Positions 33,577-44,463 of a stretch of DNA of 64,000 bases are shown in pieces. The DNA is from Sorex araneus (taxonomy: Eukaryota > Chordata > Mammalia > Eulipotyphla > Soricidae), in NCBI RefSeq assembly GCF_027595985.1, contig NC_073306.1, forward strand, positions 81,641,599-81,705,598, given 5' to 3'. The notes below the pieces were generated by a model, which did not search any database, was not told the DNA's origin, and saw nothing but the letters and a program-made list of their open reading frames with translations. The position numbers and the translations under genes are program-made. Numbering within the stretch: the first letter of the stretch is position 1; each line of letters opens with the position of its first letter.

Positions 33577-34053
33577 AATTTTTTTTCTTAATGCTGTTAA
33601 ATATTATCAGGACTTTGAAATTAGTTATCTTATCTTGCACTTATAGAAAGGGACAAGAGTGACAAAGGAGATAATTCAGATTAGGTTGTATGCCCTGCTT
33701 ACACCCTGACTTCAATTTGTTTTCTGGTACCACATAGCCTCCTGAATATGGTTCAGTGCTCGTGGTCCCAGAGCATTACCAGGGTAGTATGGTCCCTGGT
33801 AGTCCATGGTACCACATGTCCCGAGCAGCACTACAACCCTAGGTCACACCTCGAACTGCTGCTGCAGCTGGCTGAGTGTTGCTGATAGTGATCCTGGACC
33901 TCCTGCACCCCAGTTGGAAGGCCTAAAAAGTGGGGGAGAAGAAATGTTTCTGATATAGTGGAGTTATCCTTATCCTGCTGTACTATTTACTAGAGGTGTT
34001 GGACAAGTTGCACAACACAACCTGTACTTGAATTTTTCATTATATGTTTATAA

Positions 34054-34081
34054 ATAGTAATACTACTTGTAGTATTACTAT
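34054..34081. repeat. AT-rich palindrome
   Basis: ATAGTAATACTAC, TT, GTAGTATTACTAT: 13-bp perfect arms around two bases. Followed by two tandem copies of a roughly 31-bp unit ending GCCATGTAAA (34095-34157). Confidence 0.85.
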
Positions 34082-34750
34082 AAGTTATTTTAATATAGTA
34101 ATAATACTATTAGCCATGTAAATAATATAGTAATAATACTATTGGCCATGTAAAGTTCTTAATACAATATAGATTGTAGACACACTCATGTGCACCAGAG
34201 AGATGGTACTAGTATAGTGCAGCATTGTGTGGTCCCCCAGCACTGCCAGGGGTCACACCTGAGCACAGAGCAAGCAATAGCTGAGCACACCTGGGTGTAG
34301 GCCCCAACCCCCCCAAAAGTAGGCACCCAATAAATTTGAAGAGGTATTATTTCAAAATTAAATTAGTCTGGAGCCAAAGCAATAGTACAACAGGTCGGGT
34401 ATTTGCGTTCCATGCGACTGATCTGGGTTTGATCACCAGCACACCATATGGTCCCAAGTCCCGCCAGGATTGACTACTGAGTGCAGAGACAGAAGTAAGT
34501 ATTCAACACCTCTGACTGGGCCCCAAAAACGTACAAACAAAAAAAATAAGTTAGTTTTATTGTTGTTGGAGTTTTTAATAAGGTGCCAGATTTTAAACCA
34601 AGGTCCTCATATATGTGAAGCATGCATTCTACCTCTGAGCCCAACCCAGAATTTAAGTTTTAAAATACTTGAAAAGTGAGATAAACTAAACATCTAAACA
34701 TAATGATTCAAAGTGAATGCAAATTTTTATATGTCTTTTTTTCTTTATAG

Positions 34751-35042
34751 GCAGTTAAAAGAAGATAATAACAATGGAAAAGAAAAATTAAGAATCATGG
34801 CAGTGAAAAACTCAGAAGTCATGGCACAGCTAACTGAATCCAAACAAAATATTCTGAAACTGGAGGGTGAACTAGAGGACAAAGAGAGCCTACTCAGAGA
34901 AAAACTTTCTCTAATGAATGAGAACCGAGAATTAAAGGCCCGTCTTGCGACACAGAATGAGCGGCTGGATTTGTGTCAGGAAGAAATAGAAAGTTCAAGG
35001 GTGGAACTAAAAAGTTTGGAAAAAATTATGTCCCAGTTGCCA
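34751..35042 (+). CDS. CCDC18: CCDC18 coding exon 9 (largest in window)
   Basis: CTTTATAG acceptor; 292 bases encoding [40 protein letters not shown] and [17 protein letters not shown], residues 308-405. GTAAGT donor, phase 0. Regular heptads throughout. Confidence 0.97.
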
Positions 35043-35319
35043 GTAAGTATGTGTGAAGGAAAAATTATACATATTTATTGAAGCATCATCTTCTGTTTGC
35101 TTTATTAGCTCCTGCTTTTTCTTAAACAACTGTAACTTCAGTTATCAATTTCTCTCCCATCTTCTGTCTATCCCTGTCTGTCTATAATTTTCTACTATTC
35201 CTTCCTTTCCAGTTTCTCAGATATCATAAAGGGATAAAAAAATTTTTAAAAAAACCGGCTTAATCAAACTAACATTTACATGCCATAAATTTTATACTTG
35301 TTAATTGTACTGTTTTTGG

Positions 35320-35495
35320 TTGTTTTTTTTTCATTTTGGGTCACTTCCAGCAATGCACAGGGGTTACTCCTGGCTCATGCATTCAGGTATTACTCCCGGC
35401 GGTACTGGGGGACCATATGGGATGCTGGGATTCAAACCCAGGTCGGCCCCTATGCAAGGCAAACACCCTACTCACTTTGCTATTGCTCCAGCCCC
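35320..35495 (-). repeat. SINE type A
   Basis: TTTTGGGTCACTTCCAGCAA, GGTCGGCCCCTATGCAAGGC, end TTGCTCCAGCCCC. Confidence 0.88.
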
Positions 35496-36649
35496 TGTAC
35501 TGTTTATTTATATGTTTATTTATTTTGGATTTGGGGCCACACCTCGCCTTACTCAGGGCTTAAATCCTGGCTCTGAGTTCAGGGATCACTCCTAGCAGTG
35601 CTCAGGGGACCACATAGGGTGTTGGAGATTGAACCCAGGTCAGCCATATACAAGGTAAATGCCTTACTCGCTGTACTATCTCACTAGTCTTAATTGGACT
35701 GTTTAATTTTTAGTAAATCTAAAAATATTTTGATCATTCATTGAAATCTAGTTTCTATATATTTTTGTCATCATCTTTCCCTGTACCCTTCAGCTATAGG
35801 GAACCATTCATCTTTCTGCCTCAAAAAATTTGTCTTCTCTAAACATTTCATATAAATGAAATGGTATCAGATATAGTCTTTTACATCTAGTCTTTGCATT
35901 TTTTTCTTTTATGCTACTTGGGGAGTGGGGTAAGCCACACTTAGCTCTGCTCAGAACTTACTCCTGACTCTATGCTCAGGAATAACTTCTGGCAGTGTTC
36001 AGGGGACCATATGTGTGCTGAAGATTCAACTTGTGTTGGTCTCATTCAAGGGAAGTATTTAAACTCCTGTGCTATCTCTCTGACCCCTGTTTTTTCCTGC
36101 CTCTTAATATGAGCCATATCAACAATATTCATGTGATGCTGAAGATGAAACATGGACTGTACATATGCTCTGCCATTTGAGCTGTCTCACTGCCCTTTGG
36201 TCTTTCGTATGCATTATGGTTACATATTCTATATTATATTTTTTTATGGGGAAAGGAGGCCTTAGGTAGACCCAGGTTGTGGTGCTATTTGCATCCTGCA
36301 GGTCTGGGAACCTCCAGGACTATCCCAGCAGTGCTCAGGGGCCACACAGCACACCTGGTAGTATCAGATCTGGTGATATTTGGGAACCATGTGGTACTGG
36401 GGACCAAACAGCATTGGGCATTGCTTTTAACTATCTCCCCATCCTTCATTTCTTTTGGGGGAATGAGAGCACACTTAGCTGTACTCAAGGATTACTCTAG
36501 CTCTATACTTAGGGATCACTCCTAGGGGTTCTTGGGGACCATGTGTGGTGCTAGGGATCAAACCCAAATATACTATGTGTAAAGCAGATGCCTTACTTGC
36601 TGTACTGTCTCCTCACCAGGGGTATAGTTTACCATTTTTTAATTTTGTT

Positions 36650-36820
36650 CTTTTGTTTTTTGGGCCACACTTGGCGATATTCAGGGGTTATTTTCATCTC
36701 TGTGCTCTGGGATCACTCCCAGTGGTGCTCAGGGGACCTTATGGGATGCCAAAGATTGAACCCAGGTTGGCCGCACATAAGGCAAGTGCCTTACCCACTG
36801 TACTATCTCTCCATCCCCTA
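36650..36820 (-). repeat. SINE type A, diverged
   Basis: TTTTTTGGGCCACACTTGGC, GGTTGGCCGCACATAAGGCA, end ATCTCTCCATCCCC. Confidence 0.8.
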
Positions 36821-37418
36821 GTTTAACAAATTTTAAACTGTCAGAATTAGGAAGCTGAGTCTTAGAAACCATGAGATTCAGCCTCATCCTTTCTTGGTGA
36901 AGAACTATAGGCCAAGTATCATAAATAAGATTCAAATGTATGATTCTTGGTCCCTAGCTCTCTGATATTTTTTTTCCTGTAGTACTATTTGCTTAGATAT
37001 TTTTTTGATGTACTGTTTGCTTTTGATATTTGATAATATTCAGATTCAATTAGTATTGGTTTTACATTGTTATTCTCATTTGAGCTTCATATAAAAAAAA
37101 GAAGAAGGAATGAACAGATGGTACGGGGTTAAGGCGCTTGCCTTCCATGTTCAAGAACCTGAGTCCAAATCCCATCGCTGATGGGTGTGTTTTGGACATC
37201 CCCGAGCACCACAGGAGTGGCTGGTCGCCTTCAGGACCTCTGGCCCAAGCATTAAACCATCCAGTATGGTTGATCAGATATCTCTGGGGTGGAGGCCCTC
37301 AGACATTCTGAGCACTTCTTAGGAGGCTCCACTCTTCCCCAAACAGAGAAATCACTTGATGTATGATTCTAAAGGTGGGGTGGTCATAGATGCTTGAGCC
37401 TGTGTTTCATGCACTGTT

Positions 37419-37849
37419 AATAACATGGTTTGGGGCTGGAGCGATAGCACAGCGGGTAGAGTGTTTGCCTTGCACATGGCCGACTCAGATTTGATTCCCA
37501 GCATCCCATATGGCCCCCTGAGCAACACCAGGAGTAATTCCTGAGTGCAAAGCCAGGAGTAACCCCTGTGCATTGCCAGGTGTGACTCAAAAAGCAAAAA
37601 AAAAAATAATAATAACATGGTTTGGGGTCGGAGTAATAGCACTGCGGGTAGGGTGTTTGCCTTGCACGCGGCCGACCCAGGTTTGATCCCCAGCATCCCT
37701 TATGGTTCCCCAGCACCGCCAGGAATAATTCCTGAGTGAAGAGCCAAGAGTAACCTCTGAGTGTCGCTGGGTATGCCCAAAAAGCAAAAAAAAAAAAAAA
37801 AAAAAAAATCTAAAAATTTAAAAACTAAAGAAAAGAATAACATGGTTTG
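37419..37849 (+). repeat. Two SINE type A copies with three identical target sites
   Basis: AATAACATGGTTTG occurs unchanged at 37419-37432, 37611-37624 and 37836-37849. SINE 1 fills 37433-37610, SINE 2 fills 37625-37835 with an A-run of about 23 and an extra A-rich tail. Both are well preserved. Confidence 0.94.
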
Positions 37850-38807
37850 AAACTGTTTGCTTCCCCTCTCTCTTCTTTCCATTGTTTCAATTGTTGCACT
37901 CTTAGTTGTGGTGCTTGCACACACTTTGTTGCGGTGGGTCACACACTGTGTCATGAAACTGGGTATCACTGTAGGTGCACATAACACGTGGGCCGGGGCT
38001 GCCTCATTGCTGCAAGGCAGGTGCTCTGCCACTGAACCACAGTCACTGGCCTGAAAATGGGAGCTGCTTTTGTTTCTAGAAATTACAATTTGATGTTAAT
38101 GAAGAGGGACCTTCCTTGCCCATTTTTGCAGCTAATTAATAAAACATTCTTATTGTTTGAACACACGGAAAGTTACAGGGATAGGTGTATCGTAGCATTT
38201 GCAAAATGTGTGTAACATTTCCATTTCTACTAGAGAGCTTTTTTAGAATAAAACTTAATAGGTATATAATAACTTTATATATACTATATCAGAGTTCAGT
38301 TCTTTCTCTCTCTCCTTAGAGGTACACATACTTATGAATCTGTGTCTTTCTCTTTCCCTATTTTGAAATATTACCACATATGGGTACCTATAGAAATATA
38401 GAGAGACATAAAACATATGTTTAGTTTGGTGCATTTTTTTTTTAATTAGTTTTTTGTTTTTTGGGCCACACCTGGCTGTTCTCAGGGCTTGCTTCTGCAT
38501 CTTCATTCAGGAATCACTCCTAGTAAGCTTAGGGTATCATATAGAGTGCTGGGATCAACAGGTCAGCTCCATACAAGCACCCTAAGAGCTGTAGTATCAC
38601 TCTGCCCCCAGTGTAGTGCATTTTAAAATGAATCTATCAATATTGTTACAGGATGTCTCTATAATGACACATAAGATAGGTTTATTTTAGCCATTGTAGT
38701 TTTCCTGTTATCTTAACCATTTCATAACGTTTCTATACATTCTCTGATAGATGAACTTTAGTTGGTTTCTACTATTAAGTTCACACATACATTTTTAAAC
38801 TTAATGG

Positions 38808-38967
38808 AGCTGGAACAATAGTATAGCAGGTAAGGTACCTGCCTTGCATGCAGCTAACACAGGCTTGAGCCCCGGCACTAGGTATATCCCTCAAAGCCTG
38901 CCAGGCATCATCCCTGAGCACAGAGTTAGGAGTAAGCCCTGAGCACCTCTGGGTGAGGCCTGAAACC
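38808..38967 (+). repeat. SINE type A, diverged
   Basis: GGAGCTGGAACAATAGTATA, CTTGCATGCAGCTAACAC, AGTAAGCCCTGAGCACCTCT. The tail is decayed. Ends about 70 bp before exon 10. Confidence 0.78.
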
Positions 38968-39039
38968 TAGAATGGAGTTCTGAGTTAAAGAAGTTTCATC
39001 CTAGATTTCAGAAGCTTACTTTTGTTTTTCAACTTGTAG

Positions 39040-39164
39040 TTAAAAGGAGAAATATTTGGTTTTAAGTCATCTCTTTCTAAGCACCAGATGAGGAATGTAT
39101 CAGACATGGAAGAAAGTTATGTTGACTGCTGTGAGAACAATAAAATGGTGATTTCGGAATTGAG
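39040..39164 (+). CDS. CCDC18: CCDC18 coding exon 10
   Basis: CTTGTAG acceptor; [20 protein letters not shown], then [13 protein letters not shown] and two bases, donor GTATGT. Residues 406-446. It interrupts the coiled coil, with more aromatic, serine and cysteine residues. An L1 insertion begins about 20 bp past the donor. Confidence 0.95.
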
Positions 39165-41239
39165 GTATGTTTTTTGTATTCTATTTCTTTTTTTAAATTT
39201 TATTGAATCACTGTGAGATAGTTACAAGCTTTCATGTTTGGGTTACAGTCTCACAATGATCAAACACCCATCCCTCCACCAGTGCATTCCCCACCACCGA
39301 TATCCTGGGTATATCCCCCCTTTCCTACCCTCCCCCTGCCTCCATAGCAGACAATATTCCTCATACTCTCTCTCTACTTTTGGGCATTATGGCTTGCAAC
39401 ACAGACAATGAGAGGTCATCATGTTTGTTCCATTATCTACTTTTGGCATGCATCTCCCATCCCAGCTGGTTCCTCCAGCCATCATTTTCTTAGTGATCCC
39501 TTCTCTATTCCATCTGCCTTCTCCCCTCCGCTTGTGAAGCAGTCTTCTAGCTATGGGCAATCCTCCTGGCCCTTGTATCTACTGTCCTTGGGTGTCAGTC
39601 TCATGTGAACAACTGAATAGGCTACTTTAAGACAAGACAGGACCCTCAAATACACCAAATTTCAACAGAAAAAATGGGACAAAACCCCATAACAATAATC
39701 TCTCTCAATGTCAATGGGTTAAACGCACCAATTAAAAGACACAGAGTGGCAGGATGGATTAGAAAATTCAACCCAACATTCTGCTGCCTGCAAGAAACAC
39801 TTCTCAACAGTCAGAGCAAACACAGGCTCAAAGTCAAAGGCTGGAAAACAATCCAGCCTTTGAGTTCAACAACTCCCATAAAAAATCTGGGGTAGTCATC
39901 CTAGTATAAGACCACATTGATTTCAGACTGAAGAAGGTCACAAGAGACAGTGAGGTAATTTCTTATTGATAAAGGAATCTGTACAACAGGAAGAACTAAC
40001 AATACTGAATATATATGCACCTAATGAGGGACCAGCAAAGTACTTAAAACAACTACTCATAGACATGAAGAAAGACATCGATAGCAACACAATACTAGTG
40101 GGAGACTTCACCACTGCCTTATCACCTCTTGATAGATCAGCCAGACTCAAGCTTAGCAAGGTCACACTGCATCTGAGGGAAGAAATGGAAAAAAGGGACT
40201 TAGTAGATATATACAGGATACTTCACCCTCAAAAAGCTGAATATATATTCTTGTCAAGTGTGCATGTTTTTCATATTCTGAAGTTGTAGCAAGTTATGTT
40301 TTTGTATTTTAAACTGATAATTAAATAAAGATCTTTATTTGATATATTGAAAACGACACAGAAAGGTCCAGAGAGTGTTACAGTATTGCTTCTACTTAAC
40401 ACTTTTTGATACTTCTATTTCTTTAAATAAATTATAGGCTGAGGAGATGGTGCAGGGGGTCAGTGCAGGGCACTTGCACAGCTCCATCCCCCGGCACTAT
40501 CTAAGGTCCCCTGAGCAGCGCCCCTAAGGATCTCTGAGCATGGAGCTTGGAGTAAGCTTTGACCACAGTTGGGTGTGTCCCCCAAATTTCAATAAGTAAA
40601 TAAAATTTTATGGGGTGCATAATACCCTTTGTTCCTCACTACAGGTTGTGTTCTCCTGAATATCTGACATAAATAAGCCATCTGTTGTTAAACATATTTT
40701 ATATTTAATCTCACATATATGAATCTTCAATGTTTATGATTATTTGCAGTGTTGCTTTTCCATCTTGCATAATTTAGTTCATGTTTTGGTAGGTTGTAGA
40801 GTAATTGATCATTGGATGGATTGTGTTGGTTAATTTTGTTTTAATTGCTATATTGGAGTCTATCTTGTAACTGTGTCACATTTATGTGTTCTTGTGATAA
40901 TTGTCATCTTAATCATTTTTTTCCCTTCTGTTACAAAATGTGTGACAGAGTACATAAGCTCTATCTTTCTTAGAAAACATGGGAGAGTTTTTCTAATGTA
41001 ATGCCTAAAAGTAAAATTTCTGAGACATGGAATATGTATATTTTCCATTTCAAGGGGTACTATCAAATTTCTTAAGTATCTGAACTAGTTTATAGTACAG
41101 TCAGTGATATAAATTTTATATCATATCTAACTATTCACTATCATCAAGAGTTTTTAACATTTTTACTAACTTGAAATTTGAAAATGATATATATTTTAAA
41201 GGAATCGCATAATAATTTTTGGCTTTTCTCCTGTGGTAG
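39165..41239 (+). other. CCDC18: CCDC18 intron 10
   Basis: Almost half is an L1 insertion (39183-40293), followed by a plus-strand SINE at about 40436-40590. About 40600-41230 shows nothing recognisable. Confidence 0.75.
39166..40310 (-). mobile_element. L1 insertion with inverted 5' segment (twin-priming type)
   Basis: 39183-39609 is an L1 3' end in minus orientation (poly-T, TTTATTGAATCACTGTGAGA). 39673-40287 is the start of L1 ORF2 in plus orientation: endonuclease-domain sequence with SLNVNGLNAPIKRHR, CCLQETLL, later QQEELTILNIYAPN and LVGDF, broken by at least one frameshift. Flanks TATGTTTTTTGTATTCT (39166-39182) and TATGTTTTTGTATTTT (about 40294-40310) are probably the target duplication. 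Non-functional. Confidence 0.8.
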
Positions 41240-41400
41240 GATTAAACTTGCAATCAAAGAAGCAGAAATTCAAAAACTTCAAGCAAATTTGACTGTGAAT
41301 CAGTTATCTCAAAGCATTGCTGCTTGTAAAGACAACCAAGAAAGTGACAAATTAAATATTTTAGAAGCGGAGCCTATAAAAATAGGAAGTAACCAATTAG
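41240..41400 (+). CDS. CCDC18: CCDC18 coding exon 11
   Basis: GTGGTAG acceptor; [40 protein letters not shown] and QL plus one base, GTGAGT donor. Residues 447-500. A solo LTR begins 166 bp downstream. Confidence 0.95.
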
Positions 41401-41559
41401 GTGAGTATTGTATTCAAGTTTTAAAATTATGAAAAGATTTTTTATGCTTTTCTAAAAAGTTATAGTTTTTTCAACTATTTGGTTTCTATTATCAAACATA
41501 TGTGGTGACAATCTTTAATTAATAGCTATGGGTTGTTAAGAGCAAATATTTCAAAATTC

Positions 41560-42088
41560 TTGAACTGTTGGGGTCTCAGCAGCAGCCTGAGACCCTGGCC
41601 AAATCACCTACCCCTAGAAACAGGAGCAGGCTCTATTCACAGGGGCCCAGGGCCCTGTGCCAGCACTCCATCCAGAAAGGTGCTCTGGTTGAGGAGATAA
41701 CGGGATGAGGGACCTGACAGTCATCACTTGCCTGAGCTAACACACCCGGCCTTGAGAGTGGGAAATATAAATCATTAGCTAACATCTGTAATGAACTCAA
41801 TGAGGTGATAACCAGGTGTGCGCGATATGCATGTAGGCTGCCCTGAAGTTCATGTATAAATATCCTTCCTGTGTGGGAGCTAATAAAATGAGAGCTGCTT
41901 GACCTCCAGCTCTCCCCCTCTGTGTAATTCTTTCTTGGTGGCAGCGGTGAGGTGTCTACGGTACGCAGAGGGCCAGGACAGAGGCTTCTCCATCTCCCAC
42001 TCCCTCTCCCATAGGGAGTAAGTCCGGTGGCTTGGGGGATCATACCCCGGTTTGCCAGGGTCAACTGGCCAGGACCCTGACATTGAAC
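41560..42088 (+). mobile_element. Solo LTR of an endogenous retrovirus, with 6-bp target duplication
   Basis: The element at 41566-42082 (517 bp) starts TGTTGGGGTC and ends GACCCTGACA, a TG...CA pair with partly inverted ends, and is flanked by perfect TTGAAC repeats (41560-41565, 42083-42088). A TATA box TATAAATA (41855-41862) and a poly-A signal AATAAA (41882-41887) lie in plus orientation, the same direction as CCDC18. A 6-bp duplication fits beta-type (ERVK/class II) elements. No viral genes are present; the internal part was lost by LTR-LTR recombination. Confidence 0.88.
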
Positions 42089-42114
42089 TTTGTAGTATTC
42101 TTTTAAAATGTACT

Positions 42115-42282
42115 TTATTGGACAGAATGATGGTATAATAGCTAGGGTCCTTGCCTTGTATACTGCTGACCTAGGTTTGATCCCCAGCACCCCTTACATA
42201 CCCTGCCAGGAGCAATCCTTGATTGCAGAGCCAAGAGTAAGGCCTGAGCGCCACTGGGCGTGGCCCCAAAACAAACAAAAAA
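42115..42282 (+). repeat. SINE type A, diverged
   Basis: TTGGACAGAATGATGGTATA, CTTGTATACTGCTGACC, GAGCCAAGAGTAAGGCCTGA, GGGCGTGGCCCCAAAACAAA. Confidence 0.82.
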
Positions 42283-42762
42283 GAATGTGTCTTATCTACT
42301 TTATTCTTCTCTAAGGAGTTCCTAAACCTTTAAGTTGCCTTGGCGTTGGTATAGTATATTTCTCAGTGGAGAAAACTCTGATAACCTCAGTAATTTTTGA
42401 AAGTATAACAGAATTCTCATTACTGACTTTAGGTTAGGATGGAGTCACTTTTTAGCTTTTGAACCTGAATCTATACCTAATGTACATCAATGTATTTTTA
42501 ATGATATCAGGTTGTTCAAATACATTTTTGTTTGTTTGTTTGTTTGAGGCCACCTTTGGCAATGCTCAAAGTTTACTCCTGGGTCTACACTCAGGCGTCA
42601 CTCCTGGAGGTGCTTGGGTGACCATATTGAATGTTAGGGATTGAACCAGGATCAGCCATGTGCCAGTTTATACCCTACCTACTGTACTATCTCTCCAGCT
42701 GCTGTCCAAATACATTTAATGATTAACTTCCATTTAAGCAGATAGCACAACTTTTTTATTTT

Positions 42763-43315
42763 AAAAACAGTGATTTTTAGGGGCTGGAGCGATAGCACAG
42801 AGGGTAGGGCATTTGCCTTGCACTCGGCCAACCCAGGTTTGAATCCCAGCATCCCATATGGTCCCCTGAGCACCTCCAGGAGTAATTCCTGAGTGCAGAG
42901 CCAGGAGTAACCCCTGTGCATTGCTGGGTGTGACCCAAAAAAGCAAAAAAAAGCAAAAACAGGGGCCGGAGTGATAGCACAGCGGGTAGGGCGTTTGCCT
43001 TGCACTCGGCCAACCCGGGTTCAATCCCCCGCATCCCATATGGTCCCCCAAGCACGCCAGGAGTAATTCCTGACTGCAAAGCCAGGAGTAGCCCCTGAGC
43101 ATCTCTGGGTGTGACCCCAAAAAAAGCAGAAAAAAAAAAAACAGTGATTTTTAGAAATAGGGGCACAGATGGTAGGGCGTTTGCCTTGTTCTCAGCCGAC
43201 CTGGGTTCATTTCCCAGCATCCCATATGGTCCCCTGAGCACCACCGGGAGTAATTCCTGAGTGCAGAGCCAGGAGTAACCCCTGTGCATCGCTGGGTATG
43301 ACCCCAAAAAGCTAA

Positions 43316-43366
<51 letters not shown>
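42763..43366 (+). repeat. Tandem cluster of three SINE type A copies
   Basis: Copies at 42781-42957, 42960-43140 and 43158-43316, the last followed by a (TAA)n tail to 43366. ACAGTGATTTTTAG stands before the first (42767-42780) and after the second (43141-43154), so the second probably inserted in the tail of the first. Copy 3 lacks the first bases of its head. Confidence 0.92.
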
Positions 43367-43367
43367 T
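43317..43367. repeat. (TAA)n microsatellite
   Basis: About 17 TAA units, grown from the tail of the adjacent SINE. Confidence 0.93.
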
Positions 43368-43658
43368 TCTACCCCAAAATGGGATTTTTCAAAAGTAGAG
43401 AAAGACACTTTCTGGAACAAGAAATTAGCTAGAAAAGTGAATGACTCAGAAGAATTAATTTCCACTTTGTTAATTTAGAAAGTATCTCACTTTCATGTGT
43501 ACATAATACTTTCTTTGATATATGTCTTACTCTCCATTCTCTATAAATTTCTTTAGATCAGAAACTGATCTATGTTTATGATTCCTTCAGTACTGAAATA
43601 GCTTTTTATTCTTAAAAGTTTTAAGGATAACAATTTCTCCTTTAATGTTTATTAGCAG

Positions 43659-43879
43659 AAACTATAAAAAATAAAAACCAGTGTACCATGACCAAGCAAT
43701 ATGAAAAGGAAAGGCAGAAACTTGCTTTGGGAATAGAAGAACTCCGTGCTAAGCTGATGCAGATAGAAGCTGAGAATTCTGATCTGAAGGTTAACATGGC
43801 TCACAGAACAAGTCAGTTTCAGCTCATCCAAGAGGAATTGCTAGAGAAAGCTTCAAACTCGAGCAAACTTGAAAGTGAA
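43659..43879 (+). CDS. CCDC18: CCDC18 coding exon 12
   Basis: The acceptor region reads ATTAGCAG|AA, a tandem acceptor; the downstream AG is used for these coordinates. It encodes [40 protein letters not shown] and [12 protein letters not shown], residues 501-574, donor GTAAGC, phase 0 end. Confidence 0.95.
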
Positions 43880-44084
43880 GTAAGCTGGAATGTTATTTAC
43901 TGTATTTTAAGAAATGAAAAGCAAAGTTTGATAAAAATTGTTTAAGTTCAGATTTATACCTTTAGAAAATTATTGGTATCACCTAAGTTATACATCTTTT
44001 TTTGTTTTGTTTTGGGTTTTTTTTGGTTGTTGTTGTTTATTTTTTAATTAATTTATTTATTTGGTTTTATTATTATTATTATTA

Positions 44085-44255
44085 TTTTTGCTTTTTTGGG
44101 TCATACCCAGTGATGCACAGGGGTTACTGGCTGTGCACTCAGGAATCACTCCTGACAGTGCTCGGGGGACCATATGGGATGTGCTGGGGGTTGAACCTGG
44201 GATGGACATGTGCAAGGCAAATGCCCTACCCGCTGTATTATTGCTCTAACCCCCT
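44085..44255 (-). repeat. SINE type A
   Basis: TATTATTATTATTATTTTTG, GGGTCATACCCAGTGATGC, end ATTGCTCTAACCCC. Confidence 0.9.
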
Positions 44256-44260
44256 AAGTT

Positions 44261-44263
44261 ATA

Positions 44264-44296
<33 letters not shown>

Positions 44297-44297
44297 T
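44261..44297. repeat. (TA)n microsatellite
   Basis: TATATA run broken once by ACA; it separates two SINEs. CCTAAGTTATA stands on both sides of the second SINE (44252 and 44461), probably its target duplication. Confidence 0.85.
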
Positions 44298-44463
44298 TTG
44301 CTTTTTGGGTCACACCCAGCAATGCTCAGGGGTTACTCCTGGCTTTGCGCTCAGGAATTACTCCTGGCGGTGCTTGGGGGACCATATGGGATGCCGGGTA
44401 TCGAACCTGGGTCGGCCGCGTGCAAGGCAAATGCCCTACCCGCTGTGCTATCGCTCCGGCCCC
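44297..44463 (-). repeat. SINE type A, well preserved
   Basis: GCTTTTTGGGTCACACCCAG, GGGTCGGCCGCGTGCAAGGC, end CTATCGCTCCGGCCCC. Close to the family consensus. Confidence 0.95.

Larger units (their letters stand above)
32566..34750 (+). other. CCDC18: CCDC18 intron 8
   Basis: SINE remains at about 32795-32980 (minus), 33225-33375 (plus), 34190-34310 (plus), 34370-34535 (plus) and about 34575-34650. AT-rich direct and inverted repeats at 34054-34157. About 33600-33950 holds a decayed, unassigned CCTGG/CACCTG-rich stretch. Confidence 0.65.
35043..39039 (+). other. CCDC18: CCDC18 intron 9
   Basis: Very SINE-rich. Besides listed copies, remains at about 35525-35690, 35915-36090, 36250-36430, 36445-36620 (all minus-like), 37105-37340 (plus), 37900-38050 and 38440-38610 (minus). 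Nothing seen in 35100-35290, 36830-37090 and 38060-38430. Confidence 0.65.
41401..43658 (+). other. CCDC18: CCDC18 intron 11
   Basis: Solo LTR, then SINEs: listed copies plus a diverged minus-strand one at about 42530-42700. About 42290-42520 and 43370-43640 contain nothing recognisable. Confidence 0.75.
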
